Below are positions 54,677-62,654 of a stretch of 64,000 nt of DNA, piece by piece (position 1 is the stretch's first letter; every line of letters begins with the position of its first letter). Origin of the DNA: Rhodoferax sp. OV413 (GTDB lineage Bacteria > Pseudomonadota > Gammaproteobacteria > Burkholderiales > Burkholderiaceae_C); the NCBI RefSeq assembly GCF_900104385.1, contig NZ_FNJA01000001.1, positions 532,386-596,385 of the forward strand, written 5' to 3'. The translations under genes were made by a program, and so were the position numbers. The notes under the pieces are model-generated. The model made no database searches. It saw only the letters and a program-made list of their open reading frames with translations, and was not told the origin of the DNA.

Positions 54677-57454
54677 ATGAGCACACCCACAGAAACCAAA
54701 TCCACCTGCCCCTACTGCGGCGTCGGCTGCGGCGTGATCATCGAATCCACCGGCGCGCAGATCACCGGGGTGCGGGGTGACCCGGACCACCCGGCCAACT
54801 TTGGCCGGCTCTGCACCAAGGGCTCGACCCTGCACCACACGGCCACCGCCGCCGTCACCCTGCAAACCCGGCTGCTGTACCCGATGCAGCGCCTGCAGCG
54901 CGACCAGGCGCCCCAGCGCGTGTCCTGGAACCACGCGCTCGGCATGGCCACGCGCAAGTTCGCCCAGGTGATCCAGGAGCATGGGCCAGACGCCGTGGGC
55001 TTCTACATCTCTGGCCAGCTGCTGACCGAGGACTACTACGTCTTCAACAAGCTGGCCAAGGGCTTGATCGGCACCAACAACGTCGACACCAATTCGCGCC
55101 TGTGCATGAGCAGCGCGGTGGCCGGCTACAAGAGCACCTTGGGCGCCGACGCCCCGCCCACCTGTTACGACGATGTAAACCACACGCAGTGCATCTTCAT
55201 CGTCGGCAGCAACACGGCCTGGGCGCACCCCATCCTGTTCCGCCGCATCGAAGACGCCAAGAAGGCCAACCCGGCGATGAAGATCATCTACGCCGACCCG
55301 CGCCGCACCGACACCGCCGAGATCGCCGACCTGCACCTTGCGATCCAGCCCGGCACCGACGTGATGCTGTTCAACGGCATGCTGCACATCATGCTGTGGG
55401 AGGGCTGGACCAACGCCGCTTACATCGCCGCCCACACCAACGACTTCGACGCCCTGAAGGCCACCGTGCGCGACTGCACGCCCGAGCTGGTTTCGCAGAT
55501 CTGCGGCATCAGCAAAGAGGCGCTGCACCAGGCGGCCCAGTGGTTCGCCACCTCCAAAGCCACCCTCAGCCTGTACTGCATGGGCCTGAACCAGTCGAGC
55601 AGCGGCACGGCCAAAAACGGCGCCCTGATCAACCTGCACCTGGCCACCGCCCAGATCGGCAAGCCCGGCGCCGGCCCGTTCTCGCTGACTGGCCAGCCGA
55701 ATGCCATGGGCGGACGCGAAGTCGGCGGCATGGCGAACCTGCTCAGCGGCCACCGCGACCTGGCGAATCCCGCACACCGCGCCGAAGTCGCCGCGCTGTG
55801 GGGCGTGGCCGATGTACCCGCCACGCCAGGCAAAACCGCCATCGAGATGTTCCAGGCCGCCGCCGACGGCGAAATCAAGGCCTTGTGGATTGCCTGCACC
55901 AACCCCGCGCAGAGCATGCCCGACCAGGCCACGGTGCGCCGTGCATTGCAACGCGCCGAGCTGGTCATCGTGCAGGAAGCCTTTGCCACCACAGCCACCT
56001 GCGCCTATGCGGACCTGCTGCTGCCGGCCACCACCTGGGGCGAGAAGACTGGCACCGTGACCAATTCCGAACGCCGCATCAGCCGCGTGCGTCCCGCCGT
56101 CGCCGCCCCCGGTGAAACCCGGCACGACTGGTCGATCGCCGTTGAATTCGCCCAGCTGCTGGAGGCCGAACTCGGCCGCCCGGCCCGGCTGTTCGACTAC
56201 CCAACGCCCGAATCGGTATGGAACGAGCACCGCGAATCCACCCGCGGCCGCGACCTGGACATCACCGGCCTGAGCTACGACATGCTCGACGCAGCGCCCC
56301 AGCAGTGGCCGCTGCGCACCGGCGAAACCACAGGCCAGGCCCGGCTGTATGCCGACGGCATCTTCCCCACCCCGGACGGCAAGGCCAAGTTCGCCAACAC
56401 CGCCTACAAGCCGGTGGCCGAGCCGCGCGAGGCACGCTACCCGTTCTCGCTGAGTACCGGCCGCCTGCGCGACCAGTGGCATGGCATGAGCCGCACCGGC
56501 ACCGTGGGCCGACTGTTCGGCCACGTAGCCGAGCCCTCGGTGCAGATGCACCCGCAGGACATGGCGCGCCGGCTGCTGAAAGAAGGCGACCTGGTGCACG
56601 TCACCAGCAAGCGCGGCTCCATCGTGGTGCCGCTGCAAGCCAGCACCGAAGTCGGCATGAGCCAGGCCTTCATCGCCATGCACTGGGGCGAAGAATTCCT
56701 CAGCGGCGTCAGCGCCAATGGCGAGCGGCTGGCCGGCGTGAACGCGCTGACCACGCCGGCGTTCTGCCCGACCTCCAAGCAACCCGAGCTCAAGCACGCA
56801 GCCGTCAAAATACTGAAGGCCGAGCTGCCCTGGTCGCTGCTGGGCGTGGCCTGGCTGCCCGAGGGCGACGCGCTGGCGGCCCGCGAAAAGTTGAAGGAGC
56901 TGATGGTGCAGTTTCCGTACGCCAGCGTCGTGCCCTTTGGCCGCGAACGCACCGGCTTGCTGTTCCGTGCCGCCAGCCATGAAACAGCGTCCGACGACAC
57001 CGTGGCCCAGATCGAAAAACTGCTAGGCCTGGACGGCAGCGATGTGCTGCGCTACGCCGACAAGAAAAAAGGCCAGCGCCGCGCGGTGCGCCTGGAGCGC
57101 ACGGCCGATAACGCAGAGCTCACCGGCTTCGTGCTGGCCGGCGATACCAGCGCAGAGGGCTGGATCAAGACCCTGCTGCAAGACCAGTTGCCGGCCCTGG
57201 CCTATGGCCGCCTGCTGCTGGTACCGGGCAGCAAGGCGCCGGTGGCGGTGAAGGCGCGCGGCAAGCAGATCTGCACCTGCTTCAACGTGACCGACGAGGC
57301 CATCAACAGCACGCTGGCCGGCTGCCGCGGCTTTGAAGACGAGCGCTTGGGCCAGCTGCAAACCGCTCTCAAATGCGGCACCAACTGCGGCTCCTGCCTG
57401 CCCGAGGTGCGGCGCATGGTGCGCGCTTCCATGCCCGCGGCACAGCCGGCATAA
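54677..57454 (+). CDS. nasA: Assimilatory nitrate reductase, catalytic subunit
   Basis: A 925-residue cytoplasmic molybdenum enzyme reducing nitrate to nitrite. The N-terminal [4Fe-4S] motif is CPYCGVGCG with the fourth Cys in RLCTKGS. Bis-MGD binding follows, with the Mo-ligand Cys in NSRLCMSSAVAGY. The C-terminus ends in a BFD-like [2Fe-2S] domain (ICTCFNVTDEAI...CGTNCGSCLPEV), typical of NasA that accepts electrons without a separate NapB. The nitrite goes to NirBD encoded just upstream. Confidence 0.96.
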   Translation: MSTPTETKSTCPYCGVGCGVIIESTGAQITGVRGDPDHPANFGRLCTKGSTLHHTATAAVTLQTRLLYPMQRLQRDQAPQRVSWNHALGMATRKFAQVIQEHGPDAVGFYISGQLLTEDYYVFNKLAKGLIGTNNVDTNSRLCMSSAVAGYKSTLGADAPPTCYDDVNHTQCIFIVGSNTAWAHPILFRRIEDAKKANPAMKIIYADPRRTDTAEIADLHLAIQPGTDVMLFNGMLHIMLWEGWTNAAYIAAHTNDFDALKATVRDCTPELVSQICGISKEALHQAAQWFATSKATLSLYCMGLNQSSSGTAKNGALINLHLATAQIGKPGAGPFSLTGQPNAMGGREVGGMANLLSGHRDLANPAHRAEVAALWGVADVPATPGKTAIEMFQAAADGEIKALWIACTNPAQSMPDQATVRRALQRAELVIVQEAFATTATCAYADLLLPATTWGEKTGTVTNSERRISRVRPAVAAPGETRHDWSIAVEFAQLLEAELGRPARLFDYPTPESVWNEHRESTRGRDLDITGLSYDMLDAAPQQWPLRTGETTGQARLYADGIFPTPDGKAKFANTAYKPVAEPREARYPFSLSTGRLRDQWHGMSRTGTVGRLFGHVAEPSVQMHPQDMARRLLKEGDLVHVTSKRGSIVVPLQASTEVGMSQAFIAMHWGEEFLSGVSANGERLAGVNALTTPAFCPTSKQPELKHAAVKILKAELPWSLLGVAWLPEGDALAAREKLKELMVQFPYASVVPFGRERTGLLFRAASHETASDDTVAQIEKLLGLDGSDVLRYADKKKGQRRAVRLERTADNAELTGFVLAGDTSAEGWIKTLLQDQLPALAYGRLLLVPGSKAPVAVKARGKQICTCFNVTDEAINSTLAGCRGFEDERLGQLQTALKCGTNCGSCLPEVRRMVRASMPAAQPA

Positions 57455-57516
57455 GACAGCCCACGCGTCATTCGTCAAATAACCCATTGTTATCAACCAT
57501 CCACGACAATCGGCGC

Positions 57517-58446
57517 ATGGGAATCAGCCAATACATCAAAGAAATCGGCCGCGGCAAGGATGGCGCGCGGGCTTTGTCGCGGGAACAAGCCACGGATTTA
57601 TTCGGCCAGGTGCTGGACCGCAGCGTCACCGACCTGGAGGTCGGCGGCTTCTGCCTGGCCATGCGCATCAAGGGCGAAACCGAATCCGAGATGGCCGGCT
57701 TTCTCGATGCCACCTATGCCCGGCTGAATATGGTGCCCGAAGGCGATAGCCCGGTCGTGGTGCTGCCCAGCTACAACGGCGCCCGCAAGCTGCCGGTGCT
57801 GACGCCGCTGCTGGCCCTGCTGCTGGCCCGCGAAGGCCTGCCGGTGCTGGTCCACGGCACGGCCACCGAATCCACCCGTATTTCTGCACAAAATGTGCTG
57901 CTGGCGCTGGATATACCTGCGGCGACAGCTATCAAAGAAATAGCAAATGGCGAAGTCTGCTACGCCACCACCGAACTTCTCTGCCCGGGCCTGAAGCAGC
58001 TGCTGGACGTGCGCCGCGCGGTCGGCCTGCGCAACCCGGCGCACAGTCTGGTCAAGCTGATGGCACCCTGCGCCGGCCCCAGCCTGGTGGTCAGCAGCTA
58101 CACCCACCCCGAATACGCGATCTCCATGGCCGCCACCTTTGCGCTGATGGAGTCCAACGCGCTGCTGCTGCGGGGCACCGAAGGCGAAGTGGTGGCCGAC
58201 CCGCGCCGCGTGCCGCAGATGACCGGCTACCTGCGCGGCCAGCCAAGCATCGTGCAAGAAGCCCATACCGGCCCGCTGGCCGCGGTGCCCGATCTGCCCA
58301 AGGAAATCGACGCCGACACCACCGCCCGCTACATCCGCGATGTACTCGCCGGGCGCAAGGCCGTGCCGCACCCCATCGCCCTGCAGGTGGAACACATCTT
58401 GCGTTTAACCCAGCACATCCGCACACAGAGCCCAGCCACCGTATGA
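57517..58446 (+). CDS. ybiB: YbiB / TrpD2-type DNA-binding protein
   Basis: A 309-residue member of the anthranilate-phosphoribosyltransferase-like YbiB family, which in E. coli binds nucleic acid rather than acting in tryptophan synthesis. The fold markers REQATDLFGQVLDRSVTDLEVGGFCLAMRIKGE and PAHSLVKLMAPC are present. ATG 57517 gives the normal N-terminus MGISQYIKEIGRG. Its stop overlaps cobA by four bases. The segment DIPAATAIKEIANGEV is encoded by an in-frame copy of the short repeat. Its role in a nitrate operon is unexplained. Confidence 0.88.
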   Translation: MGISQYIKEIGRGKDGARALSREQATDLFGQVLDRSVTDLEVGGFCLAMRIKGETESEMAGFLDATYARLNMVPEGDSPVVVLPSYNGARKLPVLTPLLALLLAREGLPVLVHGTATESTRISAQNVLLALDIPAATAIKEIANGEVCYATTELLCPGLKQLLDVRRAVGLRNPAHSLVKLMAPCAGPSLVVSSYTHPEYAISMAATFALMESNALLLRGTEGEVVADPRRVPQMTGYLRGQPSIVQEAHTGPLAAVPDLPKEIDADTTARYIRDVLAGRKAVPHPIALQVEHILRLTQHIRTQSPATV

Positions 58447-59279
58447 AGCCCACCGACACCCCCTTCCCCTCCAGTTTTGGCACTGTCAACCAGCTGGCCC
58501 CGGCCAAAGCGGTACAGGGCGGCGGCAAGTGCACGCTGGTCGGCGCCGGCCCAGGCGACCCGGAGCTGCTGACCATCAAGGCCTTGAAAGCCATCCAGGC
58601 CGCCACCGTGCTGCTGGTCGATGATCTGGTGAGCGACGAAATCGTCGCCTTCGCGCCACCCACGGCGCGCCTGGTGCACGTAGGCAAGCGCGGCGGCTGC
58701 AAGTCCACCCCCCAGGCCTTTATAGAGAAGCTGATGATCATGGCCGCCCGTGAAGGCGAAAACGTGGTGCGCCTCAAGGGCGGCGACCCGTTCATCTTCG
58801 GCCGCGGCGGCGAAGAAGTCGAACACCTGCAAGCCGCGGGCGTGGAAGTCCACGTCGTCAACGGCATCACTTCCGGCCTGGCGGCCATCACCTCGCTGAA
58901 TGCGCCGCTGACCCACCGCGAATATGCGCATGGCGTGGTGTTTGTCACCGGCCACGCCAAACCCGACGACGAAGGCACAGACTGGCGCGCCCTGGCCGCC
59001 ACCGCCTTGAGCGCCAAGCTCACCCTGGTGATCTACATGGGCGTCAGCGGCGCGCGTCGCATCCAGGATGAGCTGCTCACCGGCCTGCCCGCCAGCACAC
59101 CGGTGGCCGTGGTACAGAACGCCTCCTTGCCCACCCAGCGCCACGTGGTCACCACGCTGGGCAACCTGCACGCCACCATCGAGCGCGAACAACTCGGCAG
59201 CCCGTCCATCATGGTGGTCGGCGACGTGGTGCGCGGCATACGCGTCGCAGTCTCGGACGCCCGGGTCCGCGCAGCCTAA
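58443..59279 (+). CDS. cobA: Uroporphyrinogen-III C-methyltransferase
   Basis: A 278-residue SUMT that makes precorrin-2, the first committed step to siroheme, the cofactor of NirB. SAM-dependent tetrapyrrole methylase motifs are clear: LVGAGPGDPELLTIKALKAI, VRLKGGDPFIFGRGGEE, GITSGLAAITSLNAPLTHRE and VIYMGVSGARRI. The N-terminal dehydrogenase/ferrochelatase domain of CysG is absent. Last gene of the nir-nas operon. Confidence 0.96.
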   Translation: MKPTDTPFPSSFGTVNQLAPAKAVQGGGKCTLVGAGPGDPELLTIKALKAIQAATVLLVDDLVSDEIVAFAPPTARLVHVGKRGGCKSTPQAFIEKLMIMAAREGENVVRLKGGDPFIFGRGGEEVEHLQAAGVEVHVVNGITSGLAAITSLNAPLTHREYAHGVVFVTGHAKPDDEGTDWRALAATALSAKLTLVIYMGVSGARRIQDELLTGLPASTPVAVVQNASLPTQRHVVTTLGNLHATIEREQLGSPSIMVVGDVVRGIRVAVSDARVRAA

Positions 59280-59555
59280 GTCGAACCCACAGCAAAGCTT
59301 GCGCCCTGCGCGTTAGTTGTGGCAACCTGTCTGACTGACGGACGGGTGAATTGCCGTGGGCTCAAAATCCAACTGTCGAGGTTTTTTACACTTTTTGGAA
59401 ATTTTGCACACTAACGTGTATTTGGCGCATCTCGACAGCGCCAAGCCATTGAATTACATAGATATTTTTTTACAATTCTGGTGAGGCACAATATTTGCTG
59501 CATTTCAGCAAACAGCCCCGAATCCACGGCCGCTTACAGATCGCCAGGACGCTAT
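59280..59555. other. AT-rich intergenic region at the edge of a probable acquired segment
   Basis: No gene is seen. Base composition drops abruptly after cobA, with runs such as GGTTTTTTACAC and GATATTTTTTTAC. It presumably holds the promoter of the next operon. Confidence 0.5.
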
Positions 59556-60173
59556 ATGTCAAAAATCGAAAACACTACAAGATCCGAAACCGAACAAGCA
59601 GAGGAAGCACAGACGGCAGCAGTGAACACCGGGCTGGCTTCGGATGCGATGGCCCGCCGTCGCATGCTGTTGAAAAGTCTCAGCAAGGGTTCTTCGGTGG
59701 TAGCGGCAGCGGCCATCCCCATGCACACCCTGGCTGGCACTGGTACGCTGGCCATTACCGCTAATGGCAAGCGCTGCACGATCTCCGGCACCATGTCCGG
59801 AGTCCATTCGCAAGAAACCATTAAGGCGGTGTGTGTGGGTTACAGCCCCGGGTACTACAAAAAGTGCGAACATTGGCCGAACTACAAAACAAGTACAAAC
59901 AACGCAATCAATACTGTCAACGGAAAGACTTTTGATAAAAACACGTCTTTCTCGACCATTTTTGGCGGCGGAAGTGCATCAGGCTTGCTGTTCATCATGC
60001 AAAACAACCCCAGCTCTGATGAGTTTCACTGGATTGCCGCATTACTGAACTCCCTGCCCGGTTCTCCAGCCACCAACTTCCCGTATACCTCCGCTGAAGT
60101 ACTTAACCTGTACACTAAAAATTACGCCAATGCCTTGAAATTCTTCAAGGACTACATGGAAGTACATACTTGA
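59556..60173 (+). CDS. Possible Tat-exported protein, candidate substrate of the HPr-rel-A cassette
   Basis: A 205-residue protein of no family I recognise. A 33-residue polar N-terminus precedes RRRMLLKSLSKGSSVVAAAAIPMHTLAG (35-61), an atypical twin-arginine-like signal with a short hydrophobic stretch. The mature part is small, rich in Asn/Ser/Tyr, with three cysteines (C74, C93, C104) and a Gly-rich stretch (FGGGSASG). It is encoded 37 bp upstream of the PqqD-like gene on the same strand, so it is probably the protein handled by that cassette. ATG 59556 is chosen; a longer frame from 59481 lacks support. Confidence 0.7.
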   Translation: MSKIENTTRSETEQAEEAQTAAVNTGLASDAMARRRMLLKSLSKGSSVVAAAAIPMHTLAGTGTLAITANGKRCTISGTMSGVHSQETIKAVCVGYSPGYYKKCEHWPNYKTSTNNAINTVNGKTFDKNTSFSTIFGGGSASGLLFIMQNNPSSDEFHWIAALLNSLPGSPATNFPYTSAEVLNLYTKNYANALKFFKDYMEVHT

Positions 60174-60210
60174 TTCGAACTGAGAGGATGACCGAATTTC
60201 TGCGCACCAA

Positions 60211-60498
60211 TTGAACAGTTCAGCATACAAAATAAATCCCGCTACAAGCCTGCATTGGGCATCTTGGGATGATGAGTATGTCGTGTTTGATGAAGGCTCG
60301 GGACAAACCCATCAGATGGATTCGGTCCGAGCCTTCATACTCAATATTCTTGGTGAAAAATCCTATAGTTTCGATAATCTCGCTACAGAGTTGGCAAGTA
60401 CTTCATCTTTAGCTCACGGCGACCAGCTAAATACCTTAATCGAAAAAATACTCAATGAACTGTGCACGCATGGTTTAGTGGAAGCATTTAACGAGTGA
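60211..60498 (+). CDS. PqqD-like peptide chaperone (HPr-rel-A system)
   Basis: A 95-residue PqqD/RRE-fold protein: winged-helix pattern YVVFDEGSGQTHQMDSVRAFIL and a C-terminal LIEKILNELCTHGLVEAF, where the last strand-helix resembles PqqD. Such proteins bind a leader peptide and present it to modifying enzymes. The start is uncertain: TTG 60211 has no clear ribosome site, while GAGAGGA at 60183 is well placed for a rare ATT at 60196. An eight-codon frame from ATG 60188 ends on the TTGA. The stop overlaps the kinase start (GTGA). Confidence 0.75.
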   Translation: MNSSAYKINPATSLHWASWDDEYVVFDEGSGQTHQMDSVRAFILNILGEKSYSFDNLATELASTSSLAHGDQLNTLIEKILNELCTHGLVEAFNE

Positions 60499-61412
60499 AA
60501 TTAGAAGAACTAAATTTTCTCGAGATTCAACGTAGACTCCAAAGCGATGGGCTGATTTTAAAAATCGGCCCATTTTCATTTCGAATCCTATCGCCGATAA
60601 GCTCGATCGCAGAAGGCTTGCATACGCTGTACGGCAACTACGCCGTGCTGGACGATGGTCATTTTGTAGATTACAGCGTCACAATTGCCTCTGGCTCTGG
60701 TTGGCGTCGCTGGACGCGTCGCCAGGCCATCTTCAAGTTCGATGGAATGGAACCATTCATTCCATTACCCGAGGACCATGCTTTCCCCTTGTTGGAATGG
60801 TCAATGAACTGGTGCATCTCCATGCACGCCCACCATTACCTGATCCTTCACTCTGCCGTGATTGAAAAAGAAGGCTGTGCATTCATCCTGCCTGCCCCCC
60901 CAGGATCGGGTAAAAGCACGCTGTGCGCAGGCTTGGTAAACCGGGGCTGGCGCCTGCTGTCGGACGAACTAGCTCTTATCTCCCTCACCGACACATCGAT
61001 TACGCCGTTGGGCCGCCCCATCAGCCTCAAGAACCAATCGATTGACGTGATTCGCGGCTACGTGCCCGAAGCTGTATTCAGCAATGTGGTACACGACACT
61101 TCTAAGGGGAGTGTGGCTCTGCTCAAAGCCCCGTCAGCGCATATTGATCGTATCCAGGAAACGGCCCGCCCCCGTTGGGTTATTTTCCCCAAGTACATGG
61201 CGGGTGCTACGGCTCAGATGACCCCACGCTCCAAGGCCAATAGCATGCTGGAACTCGGCCGTAACGCATTCAACTACATGGTTCTGGGATTGAAGGGCTT
61301 TGAAGTGCTGTCAAAAGTCATAGACGAAAGTGATTGCTACGACTTCCATTACAGCCAGCTCGATGACGCGGTACTTGCGTTTGATGAGCTTGTCGCCCGA
61401 AGGAATGCATGA
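60495..61412 (+). CDS. HprK-related kinase A
   Basis: A 305-residue P-loop kinase related to HPr kinase/phosphorylase. Walker A APPGSGKST lies at 134-142, preceded by the HprK-like ILHSAVIEKEGCAFIL, and WRLLSDELALI (152-162) supplies the second acidic box. It lacks the N-terminal domain of true HprK and no HPr gene is near. It starts at GTG 60495, coupled to the PqqD-like gene. By analogy with HprK-like enzymes of lasso-peptide clusters, it may phosphorylate a peptide; this is inference. Confidence 0.85.
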   Translation: MKLEELNFLEIQRRLQSDGLILKIGPFSFRILSPISSIAEGLHTLYGNYAVLDDGHFVDYSVTIASGSGWRRWTRRQAIFKFDGMEPFIPLPEDHAFPLLEWSMNWCISMHAHHYLILHSAVIEKEGCAFILPAPPGSGKSTLCAGLVNRGWRLLSDELALISLTDTSITPLGRPISLKNQSIDVIRGYVPEAVFSNVVHDTSKGSVALLKAPSAHIDRIQETARPRWVIFPKYMAGATAQMTPRSKANSMLELGRNAFNYMVLGLKGFEVLSKVIDESDCYDFHYSQLDDAVLAFDELVARRNA

Positions 61413-62488
61413 GCGCAAACCTCCTTTCCGCCGTCTGGGCCAAGGCCGACTGGCGTCCTAGGTTATCGATGGGCGACTGGGAGTCTTTGCTTGGCCAAGC
61501 CCGTCAGGCGCGGCTGCTTGCTCGACTGGCATGCCAACACATTGACCATGGCCTCTTGGATGACGTGCCAGTAGGCCCGCGTGTCCACTTGGAAGGCGGG
61601 CTGCGGCTGGCCGAACGCCAGCAACATGAGGTTCGCTGGGAGGTCGACCGGATTTCCAGAGCATTATGTGAAATAGAAGGCCCCGTGGTACTACTGAAAG
61701 GTGCGGCGTATTTAATGGCGGACATGGCAGCCGCCCGTGGACGCCTGTTTGCGGATATCGACCTGCTGGTACCGCGAGCGCAAATCGAATCGGTAGAAAA
61801 CGCATTGTTTGCTGCCGGCTGGATTTCCGACGAGCGCGATGCCTACAACCAACGGTATTACAGGCAGTGGATGCACGAAATTCCACCGCTGCGGCACGTG
61901 CACCGAGACTCTTTCATTGATCTTCACCACACAATCACGCCGCCAACCTCACGCTTCAATGTGGATGGAGCGAAGTTGCTGCGCGACGCTGTGCCACTAA
62001 CAGGCTATCCGGGGCTCTACGTACTCGCGCCGGTAGACATGGTGTTGCATAGCGCCGTACACCTGTTCCAAGAAGGCGAATTCGGTCATGGGCTGCGTGA
62101 CTTGCTGGACTTGCGCGACCTGCTGAATGATTTCAGCCGCCAAGCGAGCTTCTGGGACGCGCTACTGGATCGCGCTGAAGTACTTGGGCTCCAGATACCA
62201 CTATTCCATGCTCTCTCCCAACTTCGACGTCAGCTGGACTTTCAGACCCCGCCGCGCCTGCAAGGCCGCGTGGAACAGCTAGGCCCGAACTTGCTCTCCA
62301 GGGCATTGATGGCATGGATGCTGGATCTGGCGCTACAACCCGATCATCCGAGCTGCCACAGCCGATGGACAGGCTTGGCACGCTGGCTTTTGTACGTGCG
62401 CTCCCACGCACTGCGCATGCCCGTGCACCTTCTGATTCCGCACTTGCTACGCAAATCCTGGATGCGGCGCTTCCCCCCAAAACCTTAA
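61409..62488 (+). CDS. Nucleotidyltransferase-family protein of the HPr-rel-A cassette
   Basis: A 359-residue protein with a polymerase-beta-type nucleotidyltransferase core: GPVVLLKGAAYL followed by RLFADIDLLVP with D116 and D118 as metal ligands, and a helical C-terminal region rich in Arg/Leu. It overlaps the kinase stop by four bases, so the PqqD-like protein, kinase and transferase form one translationally coupled unit. It would add a nucleotide to a protein, peptide or small molecule. Confidence 0.85.
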   Translation: MSANLLSAVWAKADWRPRLSMGDWESLLGQARQARLLARLACQHIDHGLLDDVPVGPRVHLEGGLRLAERQQHEVRWEVDRISRALCEIEGPVVLLKGAAYLMADMAAARGRLFADIDLLVPRAQIESVENALFAAGWISDERDAYNQRYYRQWMHEIPPLRHVHRDSFIDLHHTITPPTSRFNVDGAKLLRDAVPLTGYPGLYVLAPVDMVLHSAVHLFQEGEFGHGLRDLLDLRDLLNDFSRQASFWDALLDRAEVLGLQIPLFHALSQLRRQLDFQTPPRLQGRVEQLGPNLLSRALMAWMLDLALQPDHPSCHSRWTGLARWLLYVRSHALRMPVHLLIPHLLRKSWMRRFPPKP

Positions 62489-62654
62489 GCCTGGCCTAGA
62501 GCGTTCGGAATCCTTCAGCGCTAAAAAACGGCGAATAGGCCCGACATCCAAACGGCAACTAGCCAGCGCGGGTGCCCGCAATGAGTCTCGGAATAAGCAT
62601 GAAAATTGGAAGACTCGTAATTTCAGCGAGCTTCTAATTCAATGCGTCCCATAT

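Noticed and set aside
59556-62488. Lasso-peptide biosynthetic cluster
   Set aside because: PqqD-, HprK- and nucleotidyltransferase-like genes are present, but there is no asparagine-synthetase-like cyclase, no transglutaminase-like protease, and the candidate substrate is far too large.
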